Of a stretch of 64,000 bases of DNA, positions 8,789 through 16,979 are shown piece after piece. A model generated the notes under the pieces. That model was not told where the DNA came from, did no database searches, and saw nothing but the letters and a program-made list of their open reading frames with translations. The first letter of the stretch is position 1; each line of letters opens with the position of its first letter. This stretch comes from Tellurirhabdus rosea (lineage in GTDB: Bacteria; Bacteroidota; Bacteroidia; Cytophagales; Spirosomataceae): contig NZ_CP111085.1 of assembly GCF_026278345.1 (NCBI RefSeq), positions 1 to 64,000 of the forward strand, read 5' to 3'. Position numbers and translations under genes: made by a program.

Positions 8789-9979
8789 ATGTCAGACAAA
8801 AAACAACTCCGGATCGGACTCATCGGCTGCGGCTTCATGGGTCGTACCCATACCAATGGTTACAAGCGCGTCAACGACTTTTTTCCGGCCCTCGGCTACC
8901 GGCCGGTGCTGAAAGCCGTCTGCGCCCGCAACCGCGACAAAGTGCAGGCTTTCGCCGAACAGTGGGGCTACGAATCGTTCGAAACAGACTGGCGCGCCCT
9001 GATCGCCCGCGACGATATCGACGCCGTCGACATCTGTACCCCCAACGATACCCATGCCGAAATCGCCATTGCCGCCGCCGCTGCGGGCAAGATGATTCTC
9101 TGCGAAAAACCGCTTTCCCGTTCACTGGCCGAAGGCAAGGCCATGGTCGAAGCCATCGAAAAGGCGGGCGTCCCGAATACGGTCTGGTACAACTACCGCC
9201 GCATCCCGGCCGTGACGCTGGCCAAGCAGATCATTGATTCGGGCAAACTGGGCAAGATTTTCCATTACCGCGCCAACTTCCTGCAGGACTGGACCATCAG
9301 CCCGGACGTTCCGCAGGGCGGTACCGGCACCTGGCGCCTGGACGTAGACGCCGCCGGCTCGGGCGTCACCGGCGACCTGCTCGCCCACTGCATCGACACG
9401 GCCATGTGGCTCAACGGCGGCATCACCGATGTTTCGGCCGTGACGGAAACCTTTGTCAAAGAGCGCGTGCACGCCGAAAGCGGCCAGAAGCAGAAAGTCG
9501 GCATCGACGACGCCTGTATTTTTCACTGCCACTTCGAAAACGGCTCGCTGGGTCTGTTTGAATCTACCCGCTACGCCCGGGGCCACAAGGCGCTGTACAC
9601 CCTGGAAATCAACGGCGAACACGCATCCATTCGCTGGGATCTGCACGATCTGAACCGGCTGGAATACTTCGACCACCGCGACGAGTCGATTGTCCGCGGA
9701 TGGCGGTCCATCCTCGTGACCGACGGCGACCAGCCTTACATGAACAAGTGGTGGGTGCCGGGCCTGATCATTGGCTACGAACACACGTTTATCCACCAGG
9801 TGGCCGACTTCCTGGCCAGTCTGGAGTCCGGCGAACCCTGCAACCCCACCTTCCGCGACGCCTACGAAACACAGAAAGTGCTCGAAGCCGTCCTGACCTC
9901 GGCCGCAACCCGGAGCTGGCAGGATACCGGCGTGGAAACGGGCGTCTCCCAGAATGCCGCGAACCTCAGCGTCGCCTGA
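8789..9979 (+). CDS. Gfo/Idh/MocA family oxidoreductase
   Basis: NAD(P)-dependent sugar or inositol dehydrogenase family protein, 396 aa, cytoplasmic. The N-terminal Rossmann domain shows [12 protein letters not shown] (about 9-20), then [11 protein letters not shown] and the conserved CEKPLS at 105-110, where Lys107 is the usual catalytic lysine. The C-terminal alpha/beta substrate domain contains [14 protein letters not shown] (about 194-207). It probably interconverts a hydroxyl and a keto group on a ring sugar. It follows the TIM-barrel gene after a hairpin-filled gap of 122 bp, and a terminator lies downstream. Confidence 0.9.
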   Translation: MSDKKQLRIGLIGCGFMGRTHTNGYKRVNDFFPALGYRPVLKAVCARNRDKVQAFAEQWGYESFETDWRALIARDDIDAVDICTPNDTHAEIAIAAAAAGKMILCEKPLSRSLAEGKAMVEAIEKAGVPNTVWYNYRRIPAVTLAKQIIDSGKLGKIFHYRANFLQDWTISPDVPQGGTGTWRLDVDAAGSGVTGDLLAHCIDTAMWLNGGITDVSAVTETFVKERVHAESGQKQKVGIDDACIFHCHFENGSLGLFESTRYARGHKALYTLEINGEHASIRWDLHDLNRLEYFDHRDESIVRGWRSILVTDGDQPYMNKWWVPGLIIGYEHTFIHQVADFLASLESGEPCNPTFRDAYETQKVLEAVLTSAATRSWQDTGVETGVSQNAANLSVA

Positions 9980-10025
9980 TGGGCAAATTCTTTTGAGAGT
10001 TATACCATAGGTATGAGTAATCCCG

Positions 10026-10060
10026 ACACTGCTGGTCTCTTTGGTCAGCAGTGTTTGTTT
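10026..10060 (+). terminator. Rho-independent terminator after the dehydrogenase gene
   Basis: Stem ACACTGCTG (10026-10034) pairs with CAGCAGTGT (10046-10054) and is followed by the T-rich TTGTTT. It lies 47 bp after the Gfo/Idh stop, so the ABC-transporter genes beyond it are probably read at least partly from their own promoter in the 120-bp gap up to 10182. Confidence 0.7.
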
Positions 10061-10181
10061 ATGGTTCCGGGTTAAGCGTTTGGGGGCGAGCGGCGACCGC
10101 TCACCGGCGCCGCTCCGGGCAGCTCCGACGGACTGGTGCCGCCACGGCCCTACCCGACTCTTTGTAATCAACTTTTTCCGT

Positions 10182-11684
10182 ATGCAACCAGCCCTTCTCA
10201 CCGTTCGTCGCCTTTCCAAGTCCTTCCCCGGCGTGCGGGCGCTTCAGGACGTTCAGCTGACGCTCCGGCGGGGCGAAGTGCATGGCCTCATGGGCGAAAA
10301 CGGGGCCGGGAAATCGACCTTCATGCGCATCCTGATGGGCCTGGAAACGCCCGACTCCGGCGAAATCCTGCTTGAAGGCACCGAACTGCGGCCCGGCAAC
10401 GTCCGCGAGAACCTGCGGCGCGGCATTTCCATGATTCATCAGGAAATGCTGGTCGTGCCGGAACTGACGGTGGCGCAGAATATCTTTCTGGGCAAAGAAA
10501 AAAAGGGGCAGCGCGGCTGGTTGAAGCTGTTTACCAACGACCGGGCTATCCAGCAGCAGGCCGCTGCCCTGCTTCAGCAGCTTGGCTCCCCGCTCGACCC
10601 GCGCACGCCGCTCAAAGACCTGAGTGTGGCCGAAAGGCAGCTGGTCGAAATCGCCAAAGCCCTGTCCAACGACGCCCGAATCCTCATCATGGACGAACCG
10701 ACCTCCGCCCTGTCGGAGCGGGAGTCCGCCCGGCTGCTGGCTCTCATTCGGGAATTGAAAAGCCGGGGCGTCGCCATTATTTACATTTCGCACAAAATGG
10801 ACGAAGTGCTGTCGCTCTGCGATACGGTGACCGTCCTGCGCGATGGCCGTTACGTAGCGACCAAACCCACCGCCGACCTCGACGAAGCGGGCCTCATTTC
10901 CCTGATGGTCGGGCGGGAAATAACGGACCTCTACCCCGCCGCTTCGGCCGAAACGGGCGAAGTCGTGCTGTCCGTTCGGAACCTCGGGCGGTCCGGTGCT
11001 TTTTCGGGCATCAGTTTCGAGGTGCGGCGGGGCGAGGTGCTGGGGCTGGGCGGGCTCATGGGCGCGGGCCGTACGGAAGTGGCCCGAAGTCTTTTCGGTC
11101 TGGAACCCTACGACCGCGGCGAGCTTTTCTGGAAAGGCGGCCCCGTCGCGATCCGCAAACCGCAGGACGCCATCCGGCTCGGTATCGGGTACGTCAGCGA
11201 AGACCGCAAAGGCGACGGTTTTGTACCCGGCCTGTCGATCAGCGAAAACCTGACGCTCGCCAGCCTCTCCCGCCACGCCCGGGGCCTGTTCATCCAGTCT
11301 GACCGCGAGGCCGCCAGCGCGACCCGGCTGATGCAAAGTCTGAACATCCGCGCCGCCGGACCGCACCAGGCTGTGGGCCAACTCAGCGGCGGCAACCAGC
11401 AGAAAGTCGTCATCGGCAAGACGCTGCTCACGCATCCCGACCTGCTCATTCTGGACGAGCCCACGCGCGGCATTGACATTGGCGCACGGGCCGAAATCTA
11501 CCGGCTCATCCGGCAGCTGACCAGCGGCGGTATGGCCGTGCTGCTCATTTCTTCGGACATGCCCGAACTGCTCGGCCTCAGCGACCGGCTGCTGGTGCTG
11601 GCCAAAGGGCGACCCGCCGGTTTTCTGGAGAAAAAAGAAGCGACCGAAGAGACCGTTTTGAAATACGCCATGAATTTTTCCTGA
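10182..11684 (+). CDS. Sugar ABC transporter ATP-binding protein (RbsA/XylG type)
   Basis: Double-cassette ATPase of a CUT2-class monosaccharide importer, 500 aa from ATG 10182, which is the same size as E. coli RbsA. The frame is open further upstream but without family sequence. The first cassette has Walker A GENGAGKST (38-46) and Walker B LIMDEPTSAL. The second cassette has the usual degenerate Walker A (GLMGAGRTE), LSGGNQQK near 400 and LILDEPTRGIDIGA. It is followed by the permease gene after 51 bp. CUT2 importers are uncommon in Bacteroidota, which normally use SusCD plus MFS permeases. Confidence 0.95.
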   Translation: MQPALLTVRRLSKSFPGVRALQDVQLTLRRGEVHGLMGENGAGKSTFMRILMGLETPDSGEILLEGTELRPGNVRENLRRGISMIHQEMLVVPELTVAQNIFLGKEKKGQRGWLKLFTNDRAIQQQAAALLQQLGSPLDPRTPLKDLSVAERQLVEIAKALSNDARILIMDEPTSALSERESARLLALIRELKSRGVAIIYISHKMDEVLSLCDTVTVLRDGRYVATKPTADLDEAGLISLMVGREITDLYPAASAETGEVVLSVRNLGRSGAFSGISFEVRRGEVLGLGGLMGAGRTEVARSLFGLEPYDRGELFWKGGPVAIRKPQDAIRLGIGYVSEDRKGDGFVPGLSISENLTLASLSRHARGLFIQSDREAASATRLMQSLNIRAAGPHQAVGQLSGGNQQKVVIGKTLLTHPDLLILDEPTRGIDIGARAEIYRLIRQLTSGGMAVLLISSDMPELLGLSDRLLVLAKGRPAGFLEKKEATEETVLKYAMNFS

Positions 11685-11735
11685 CCGCCCGAACGCCGGG
11701 ACTTTCCGGCAAACCCGCGGTAACAAACCCTGACT

Positions 11736-12725
11736 ATGGAAACGCAATCAATTCCTCCGAAAACCCAGCCAGCTCCGACCCTTCCCAGCCGCGTCCGGAG
11801 GCTGTCCCAATACGGTATTTTTCTGGCTTTTCTGATCATCTGCGTGGGGCTGGCGGTTGTTGCGCCGCGGTTCCTGACGGTCTCGAACTGGGTCATCATC
11901 ATCACGCAGGTTTCCATCAACGCCCTGCTGGCGTTTGGCGTTACATTTGTCATTCTGACCGGCGGCATCGACCTTTCGCTCGGCTCGATGGTCGCCGTGG
12001 CCGGGGTGACGGCCGCCCTTTTTGCCCACCCGGACGATTATCCGCTCCTCGTCCCCCTGGCGGCCGGGTTGCTGACGGGCATCGGCTTTGGCGCTTTCAA
12101 CGGCTTTCTGATTACCCGGAGCAAGGTGCCGCCGTTCATCGTCACGCTCGGCACCATGACCATCGGCCGCGGACTGGCGCTCATTCTGAGCAAAGGTCGC
12201 CCGGTTTCCAATTTGTCGGACAGCTTCAATTTTATCGGGGGCGGCGCGGTTTTGGGCATTCCCGTGCCGATTCTTATTTTGGCCGTTGCCTTTGCCGCCA
12301 GTTGGGTGTTGCTACGAAAAACGGTGCTGGGACGGTACATGTACGCCGTGGGCGGCAACGAAGCGGCGGCGCGAGCGTCGGGCATCGACGTGGGCCGGGT
12401 GAAGCTCTGGGTTTACACGCTCTGCGGCGGACTGGCCGGACTGGCGGGCATCGTCCTGACAGCCCGCATCACCACCGGGCAGCCGAACGCCGGGGTCGGC
12501 TTTGAACTCGACGCCATTGCGGCGGCCATCATCGGCGGCACAAGCACGGCGGGCGGCAGCGGCACCATCACCGGCACGCTCATCGGTGCCCTGCTCATCG
12601 GCGTCATCAGCAACGGCCTCGACCTGCTCAACGTCAGTTCGTACTACCAGCAGGTCGTGATGGGCGCCATTATCATTGCGGCCGTGGTGCTGGACGGGGG
12701 GAGGGAGTTAAAAGTTAAAAGTTAA
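11736..12725 (+). CDS. Sugar ABC transporter permease (RbsC type)
   Basis: Inner-membrane permease of the CUT2 importer, 329 aa with about ten hydrophobic segments. Family features include TGGIDLSLGSMVA (about 71-83), FIVTLGTMTIGRGLALI (about 132-148), AVGGNEAAARASGI (about 202-215) and GGTSTAGGSGTITGTLIGA (about 267-285). It sits between the ATPase and binding-protein genes in the usual A-C-B order. The sugar cannot be told from the permease. Confidence 0.95.
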   Translation: METQSIPPKTQPAPTLPSRVRRLSQYGIFLAFLIICVGLAVVAPRFLTVSNWVIIITQVSINALLAFGVTFVILTGGIDLSLGSMVAVAGVTAALFAHPDDYPLLVPLAAGLLTGIGFGAFNGFLITRSKVPPFIVTLGTMTIGRGLALILSKGRPVSNLSDSFNFIGGGAVLGIPVPILILAVAFAASWVLLRKTVLGRYMYAVGGNEAAARASGIDVGRVKLWVYTLCGGLAGLAGIVLTARITTGQPNAGVGFELDAIAAAIIGGTSTAGGSGTITGTLIGALLIGVISNGLDLLNVSSYYQQVVMGAIIIAAVVLDGGRELKVKS

Positions 12726-12789
12726 GAATTGGCTTCCGGTGGTTGTCGTGGAGCGTTTTGACCTGATTAACAAACCTATTTTATCTAAA

Positions 12790-13734
12790 ATGAAAGTAAA
12801 AAGCCTATCCCTTTTATCGCTGCTCCTCTGTTTACAACTCGCCACCGGTTGCTCTCAGGAAAAATCGTCCTCCACCGCGACCTCCGGAAAATCCCTCACT
12901 ATTGGCGTTTCGATGCTCAGCATGCAGAACGAATTTATCGTGAATGTGGCGGACGAGATGCAGAAAAAAGCGGATGCCGCGGGCGTTGAGCTGATTGTGG
13001 TGGACGCCGAACGGTCGCCGCTGAAACAGGTGGAACAGGTCGAAAGCTTCATCGCTCAGAACGTGGACGCCATCATCCTGAACCCCTGCGAGGTCGAGGC
13101 GTCATCGCCCGCCGTGCAGAAGGCGCTGGCCGCCAAAATTCCCATCATCAACGTCAATTCGGCCACGAGTACCAAACCCACGGCCTTTGTCGGCTCCGAC
13201 GACGTGGAATCGGGCCGAATGGCGATGAAATACCTGGCCGAAAAGCTCGGCGGCAAGGGCAATATCGTCATGATGCAGGGATACATGGGTCAGGCGGCGC
13301 AGCTTCAGCGCGAGCAGGCGGCCAAAGAAGTGCTCAGGCAATATCCCGGCCTCAAAATGCTCGCTACGCAGACTGCCGAATGGGACCGCTCGAAAGCCAT
13401 GTCGCTGATGGAAAACTGGATTCAGTCGTACGGCAACCAGATCAGCGCCGTTTTTGCCCATAACGACGAAATGGGCATGGGCGCGGTGAAAGCCCTCACG
13501 GCGGCGGGCCTGAAAGATAAAGTCTTGGTGGTCAGCATCGACGCCATCCCCGACGCCCTGCAATCGGTCCAGAAAGGCGAACTCAACGCGACCCTCTTTC
13601 AGAACGCCGAACAGCAGGGTGCCCAGGCCATCGAAACGGCCATGAAAGCCGCGGGCGGCAAGCAGTTCCAGTCGGAAGTGATGATTCCGTTCAAGCTGGT
13701 GACGCAGGCTAACGTCAAAGAATTTTTGAAATAA
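12790..13734 (+). CDS. Sugar-binding lipoprotein of the ABC importer (RbsB type)
   Basis: Periplasmic-binding-protein type 1 domain (Peripla_BP_4), 314 aa from ATG 12790, chosen because it begins a lipoprotein signal with LATGC (Cys21). The open frame upstream lacks family sequence. Motifs include DAIILNPCEVEASSPAVQKA, FVGSDDVESGRMA and VFAHNDEMGMGAVKAL. The protein is a lipoprotein rather than a soluble periplasmic protein as in enterobacteria. The likely ligand is a ring sugar or polyol delivered by the upstream periplasmic enzymes. Confidence 0.93.
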   Translation: MKVKSLSLLSLLLCLQLATGCSQEKSSSTATSGKSLTIGVSMLSMQNEFIVNVADEMQKKADAAGVELIVVDAERSPLKQVEQVESFIAQNVDAIILNPCEVEASSPAVQKALAAKIPIINVNSATSTKPTAFVGSDDVESGRMAMKYLAEKLGGKGNIVMMQGYMGQAAQLQREQAAKEVLRQYPGLKMLATQTAEWDRSKAMSLMENWIQSYGNQISAVFAHNDEMGMGAVKALTAAGLKDKVLVVSIDAIPDALQSVQKGELNATLFQNAEQQGAQAIETAMKAAGGKQFQSEVMIPFKLVTQANVKEFLK

Positions 13735-13750
13735 GACCCCAACATCCACC

Positions 13751-14626
13751 ATGCCCAACCTCAACCCCATCGGTTTCAACGTCCTGGCCTGGACGGCGGC
13801 CGTTTCCGAGAACCTGAACCCCATCGCCGACCGCCTGAAAACCATCGGTTACGACGGCGTGGAGTGCTTCATCGACGGCTCCGCCCTGACCAATTATACG
13901 GCCTTCGGCAACCACCTCAGCCAGCTCGGCCTGCAAAGCACCAGCGTGATGGTCGTCGGACCGGACACCAACCCGGCGAGCGAGTCGCCCCAGATCCGGC
14001 AGGCGGCGCTGGATTTTATCAAGTCCGCCATCGACCGGGCGCAGGCGATGAACGCCACCATCCTGTGCGGCCCCATGCACTCGGCGTTTGCGACCTTCAC
14101 GAAGCGGGAGCCGCAGACCGACGAATACCGGCGCAGCGCCGAGGTGCTGAACGCCGCCGGCGAATACGCCCGGCAGGCCGGTCTGGTGCTGTGCCCGGAA
14201 GCCCTCAACCGCTTCGAATGCTACCTCTGCAACACGATGGAGCAGCTGCACCACCTGATCGAACTGACCGGCCACCCGAACGTGCGGGCCATGTTCGACA
14301 CCCACCACGCCAACATGGAAGAGAAGAAATTTCCGGCCGCCATCCGGACCATCGCGCCGGTGCTGGCCCATGTCCACATCAGCGAGAACGACCGCGGAAC
14401 GCCCGGCAGCGGCCACGTGCCCTGGGACGACACCTTCCGGACGCTGGCCGAAGTCGGCTTCAAAGGTTGGATGACCATCGAGGCGTTTAGCCGCAACGAC
14501 GTGGATTTTGCCAACTCCATCGGCGTCTGGCGCGAGTACAACGACCCCTGGGACATGGCCGAGAACGGGTATCGGTTCATCCGGGAAATGCAGGAAAAGT
14601 ACGCCAGTGAGGTACTGGTAGGCTAA
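13751..14626 (+). CDS. D-tagatose/D-psicose 3-epimerase-like sugar isomerase (TIM barrel)
   Basis: A 291-aa cytoplasmic TIM barrel of the ketose 3-epimerase/hydroxypyruvate-isomerase group. The family metal and catalytic residues are all visible: Glu in PEALNRFECYLCNT (about 147-160), Asp in MFDTHHANMEE (about 181-191), His in HVHISENDRGTPGSGHVPWD (about 203-222) and Glu in MTIEAFSR (about 241-248). It starts 16 bp after the binding-protein gene, so it is probably co-transcribed with the importer and acts on the imported sugar. C3 epimerisation of a ketose is the family reaction; the actual substrate is inferred. Confidence 0.88.
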   Translation: MPNLNPIGFNVLAWTAAVSENLNPIADRLKTIGYDGVECFIDGSALTNYTAFGNHLSQLGLQSTSVMVVGPDTNPASESPQIRQAALDFIKSAIDRAQAMNATILCGPMHSAFATFTKREPQTDEYRRSAEVLNAAGEYARQAGLVLCPEALNRFECYLCNTMEQLHHLIELTGHPNVRAMFDTHHANMEEKKFPAAIRTIAPVLAHVHISENDRGTPGSGHVPWDDTFRTLAEVGFKGWMTIEAFSRNDVDFANSIGVWREYNDPWDMAENGYRFIREMQEKYASEVLVG

Positions 14627-14664
14627 ACGGGTCCTTCGCAGAAAACAACTACTTCATTAATCGA

Positions 14665-14700
14665 AAAGGGGTTTGTATCTGTCCTGATACACACCCCTTT
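14665..14700. terminator. Bidirectional terminator closing region 1
   Basis: Stem AAAGGGGTTTGTATC (14665-14679) against GATACACACCCCTTT (14686-14700) with one mismatch and a 6-nt loop, A-rich before and T-rich after. It lies between the convergent epimerase and SnoaL genes. Confidence 0.75.
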
Positions 14701-14725
14701 CTTATTTTTCAGCCCGACCGGCGGC

Positions 14726-15169
14726 TTATTCCTGACTCAGCTGCTTCACAAAACTGGCGTGGTCCCAGGTGATGGTCAGGTGCTGAATCCGGTCCGCTTC
14801 GTTGAACCGGAACACGAAAATATGGTCGGACTTGAATTTCATGCCCTTGCTGGCGATGTCCAGAAAGTCCTTTGCCTGAGTGCCTTCAATGGTCACGTTC
14901 GCCCGGATGGTTTCCTCTTCGGTCGCCAGGCTGTCAACCGAGTTGGTGATGTCCGGGAAACAGTCAATCAACATATCCCAGACCGCTTTTCCGAATTCCC
15001 AGAACGACCCTTTTCCGGCCTCTCCTAACGGCAGGAAGTGGACGGTGGCGTCGGGGGCTGCCAGACCAATCATGCGGGCCGTATCGAGGTCGTCGTAGGC
15101 AGTGAAGAACGCCAGGCAGGTGCCTTTCTGGCTTAGTTGTGAAAGCGATTCCTGTTGTGCAGTTTGCAT
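14726..15169 (-). CDS. SnoaL-like / NTF2-like fold protein
   Basis: A 147-aa single-domain protein of the NTF2-like superfamily (SnoaL-type polyketide-cyclase-like). Visible features are FFTAYDDLDTARMIGLAAPD near the N-terminus and a C-terminal FRFNEADRIQHLTITWD typical of the last strands. The ATG at 15169 is preferred to the TTG three codons upstream. No catalytic function can be assigned. The gene lies 13 bp after the secreted DinB protein gene and may share its transcript. Confidence 0.7.
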   Translation of the reverse strand: MQTAQQESLSQLSQKGTCLAFFTAYDDLDTARMIGLAAPDATVHFLPLGEAGKGSFWEFGKAVWDMLIDCFPDITNSVDSLATEEETIRANVTIEGTQAKDFLDIASKGMKFKSDHIFVFRFNEADRIQHLTITWDHASFVKQLSQE

Positions 15170-15182
15170 GGCTATCAAGAGG

Positions 15183-15797
15183 TTATTTGGAGGATACGAT
15201 TGTGGATGGATACTGGGGATGCTGTTTTATTTTCCGGATCTGGCGCAGATGCCGGTCCACGTGCCCCCACTGATAAATGTAGACCTGGTGCATATTGCGC
15301 GGGCTGTCCGTGGCCGTCAGCTCGTAATGGGCCCGCATGTCCGCCTCCGTTTTTTCGACAAAGGAAATCGTCTGGTCACGCAGCCTTGTAAAGAACGTCA
15401 GGGTGTTCTTGCCCTCCATAAACCCGGTGGGACGGGAAAAGTCAGGCGATTGATGCGGAGCAGGCTCCAGGATAAAGGTGAGGTAGTACGAATCCGGCTT
15501 CGTGCTTTTGAGTAATTCGGGCTGGGGTTTGTTGCGGCTACCGATGCTGATTTCCCGGGACCAGATAATCTCCCACAGCGCCAGATGTTCCACCACTTCC
15601 GCAATACTCCACCGGTCGGCAGACTCATGAAATGCCCACTGGGCGGGCGTCAGGTGCTCGGTTTCCCGGACGAGTTCGTCGCGCGTGCGCCGCAGGTTTT
15701 CAAGCGTATACTGACGGTCCGCCTCGGTCCATAAGCGGGCGGGTGTCTGCGCCAGCAAGGGGCTGCTCATCAGTAAGAAGACAATCAATTTTTTCAT
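15183..15797 (-). CDS. Secreted DinB-superfamily protein
   Basis: A 204-aa protein with a signal peptide (KKLIVFLLMSSPLLAQ) followed by a DinB four-helix bundle. Candidate metal ligands are the His in EVVEHLALWE (about 70-79) and the pair in HVDRHLRQI (about 178-186). DinB bundles bind divalent metal and include thiol transferases and enzymes of unknown role. A secreted version is less usual. A Bacteroidota -7 box lies 26-33 bp upstream of the start. Confidence 0.82.
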   Translation of the reverse strand: MKKLIVFLLMSSPLLAQTPARLWTEADRQYTLENLRRTRDELVRETEHLTPAQWAFHESADRWSIAEVVEHLALWEIIWSREISIGSRNKPQPELLKSTKPDSYYLTFILEPAPHQSPDFSRPTGFMEGKNTLTFFTRLRDQTISFVEKTEADMRAHYELTATDSPRNMHQVYIYQWGHVDRHLRQIRKIKQHPQYPSTIVSSK

Positions 15798-15822
15798 GGG
15801 AAAAAGAGGTTGGTTACCAGGA

Positions 15823-15830
15823 CAAAAGTA
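15823..15830 (-). promoter_or_regulatory. Bacteroidota -7 promoter box for the DinB/SnoaL pair
   Basis: TACTTTTG on the minus strand matches TAnnTTTG, 25 bp before the DinB start. No clear -33 TTG was seen at the usual distance. Confidence 0.45.
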
Positions 15831-15869
15831 CCTGCCCTGCCGCCCCTGTGATTGTACATTTGCGACATT

Positions 15870-16685
15870 TTACCCTTGTAAATAGCGGGCCAGCTCGACG
15901 TTCTGACGCACGTAAGCGGTGGGTGGCTTGCCGGTGAACTGCGTGAATTCACGGATAAAATGAGACTGGTCGTAATAACCCGCCTGGTGGATGAGGTCCT
16001 GCCAGTCGGTCACCTGCCACTGGTGCCGGACCAGCAGGGCACACATATGGCCGACCCGACGAATGCGGGCGTAGTACTTGGGACTGACGCCGACCTTGTG
16101 CAGAAAAAGCCGCTCAAACTGTCGCCGACAGACGTAGAGTTCGTCCATGATGTCGCCAATGGTGATGATTCCCTGTTTTTCGACGATGAGATTAGCGGCG
16201 TAGTCGGTGCGGTCGAAGCAGTTTCCCCTTCGCATCAGCTGCCGAGTTAGAAAATTCTCCAGCCGTGTCACCCGGGCGTAGGTGGTTGTTTCCTGACAGA
16301 TCTGCTCGTACAGATCGGCCATTTCCCTTCCCAGGACATCGGTAAGCGCGACCCGTTCCTCCGTAAACTCGTACATCGGCAGCCCAAACAGGCTACTCAT
16401 CCCGGCTGGCTTAAAAACAATGCCAATCATGCCGATTCGGCCGGACAGTTCGAGGCTGTACTGGTGGGTGGCCTGGCCGGTCAGGAAGGCTGGAGGCACC
16501 AGGATCTGCTGTTTTTCCGTCCGTACCCGGTAGGCATCCCCGTAGGAAAAAACCATGGAGGCGTACCCGGAGGGCGGCGATTCCACGCAAAAGGGGTGCT
16601 CCGGCACCGGGTCTTTCTCCCAGACGAAGTAACACTCCACAAACGGGGCGAGGTGCGGTGACGGAGGCAGTTTCTGGTAAATCAT
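15870..16685 (-). CDS. AraC-family transcriptional regulator
   Basis: A 271-aa regulator. Residues about 1-150 form a beta-rich sensor domain of the kind labelled DUF6597 (PFVECYFVWEKDP near 13-25). The C-terminal 100 residues are an AraC DNA-binding domain with two helix-turn-helix units, ending in SHFIREFTQFTGKPPTAYV. It is divergent from the GH13 amylase gene with a 294-bp shared upstream region, so it may control that gene, although nothing in the sensor domain identifies a ligand. Confidence 0.9.
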   Translation of the reverse strand: MIYQKLPPSPHLAPFVECYFVWEKDPVPEHPFCVESPPSGYASMVFSYGDAYRVRTEKQQILVPPAFLTGQATHQYSLELSGRIGMIGIVFKPAGMSSLFGLPMYEFTEERVALTDVLGREMADLYEQICQETTTYARVTRLENFLTRQLMRRGNCFDRTDYAANLIVEKQGIITIGDIMDELYVCRRQFERLFLHKVGVSPKYYARIRRVGHMCALLVRHQWQVTDWQDLIHQAGYYDQSHFIREFTQFTGKPPTAYVRQNVELARYLQG

Positions 16686-16979
16686 AGCGAGCGCGGCCCT
16701 TTTGCCAACCCGACAAACTGCGTTGGGAAACAGCCAAAGCCTTTGATTTATAAGCCAATATACCGACTTACAAACCTTTCTCTTCTATGGCTGGTCCTTT
16801 TTTGAGTATCCGCAAAACGATGGGCTGGAAAGTAAGCGCACTACGGATCGTTTACGGGAAAGACCATCGGCCCCTCCTGTCCGAGTGGGTAGCCTCTCCC
16901 CTTTTCCGTTACGCTCTACCCATATCCACTTTCATCATAAATCACTATTTTGCCGCGTTATTTTACAGAATAAACACCT

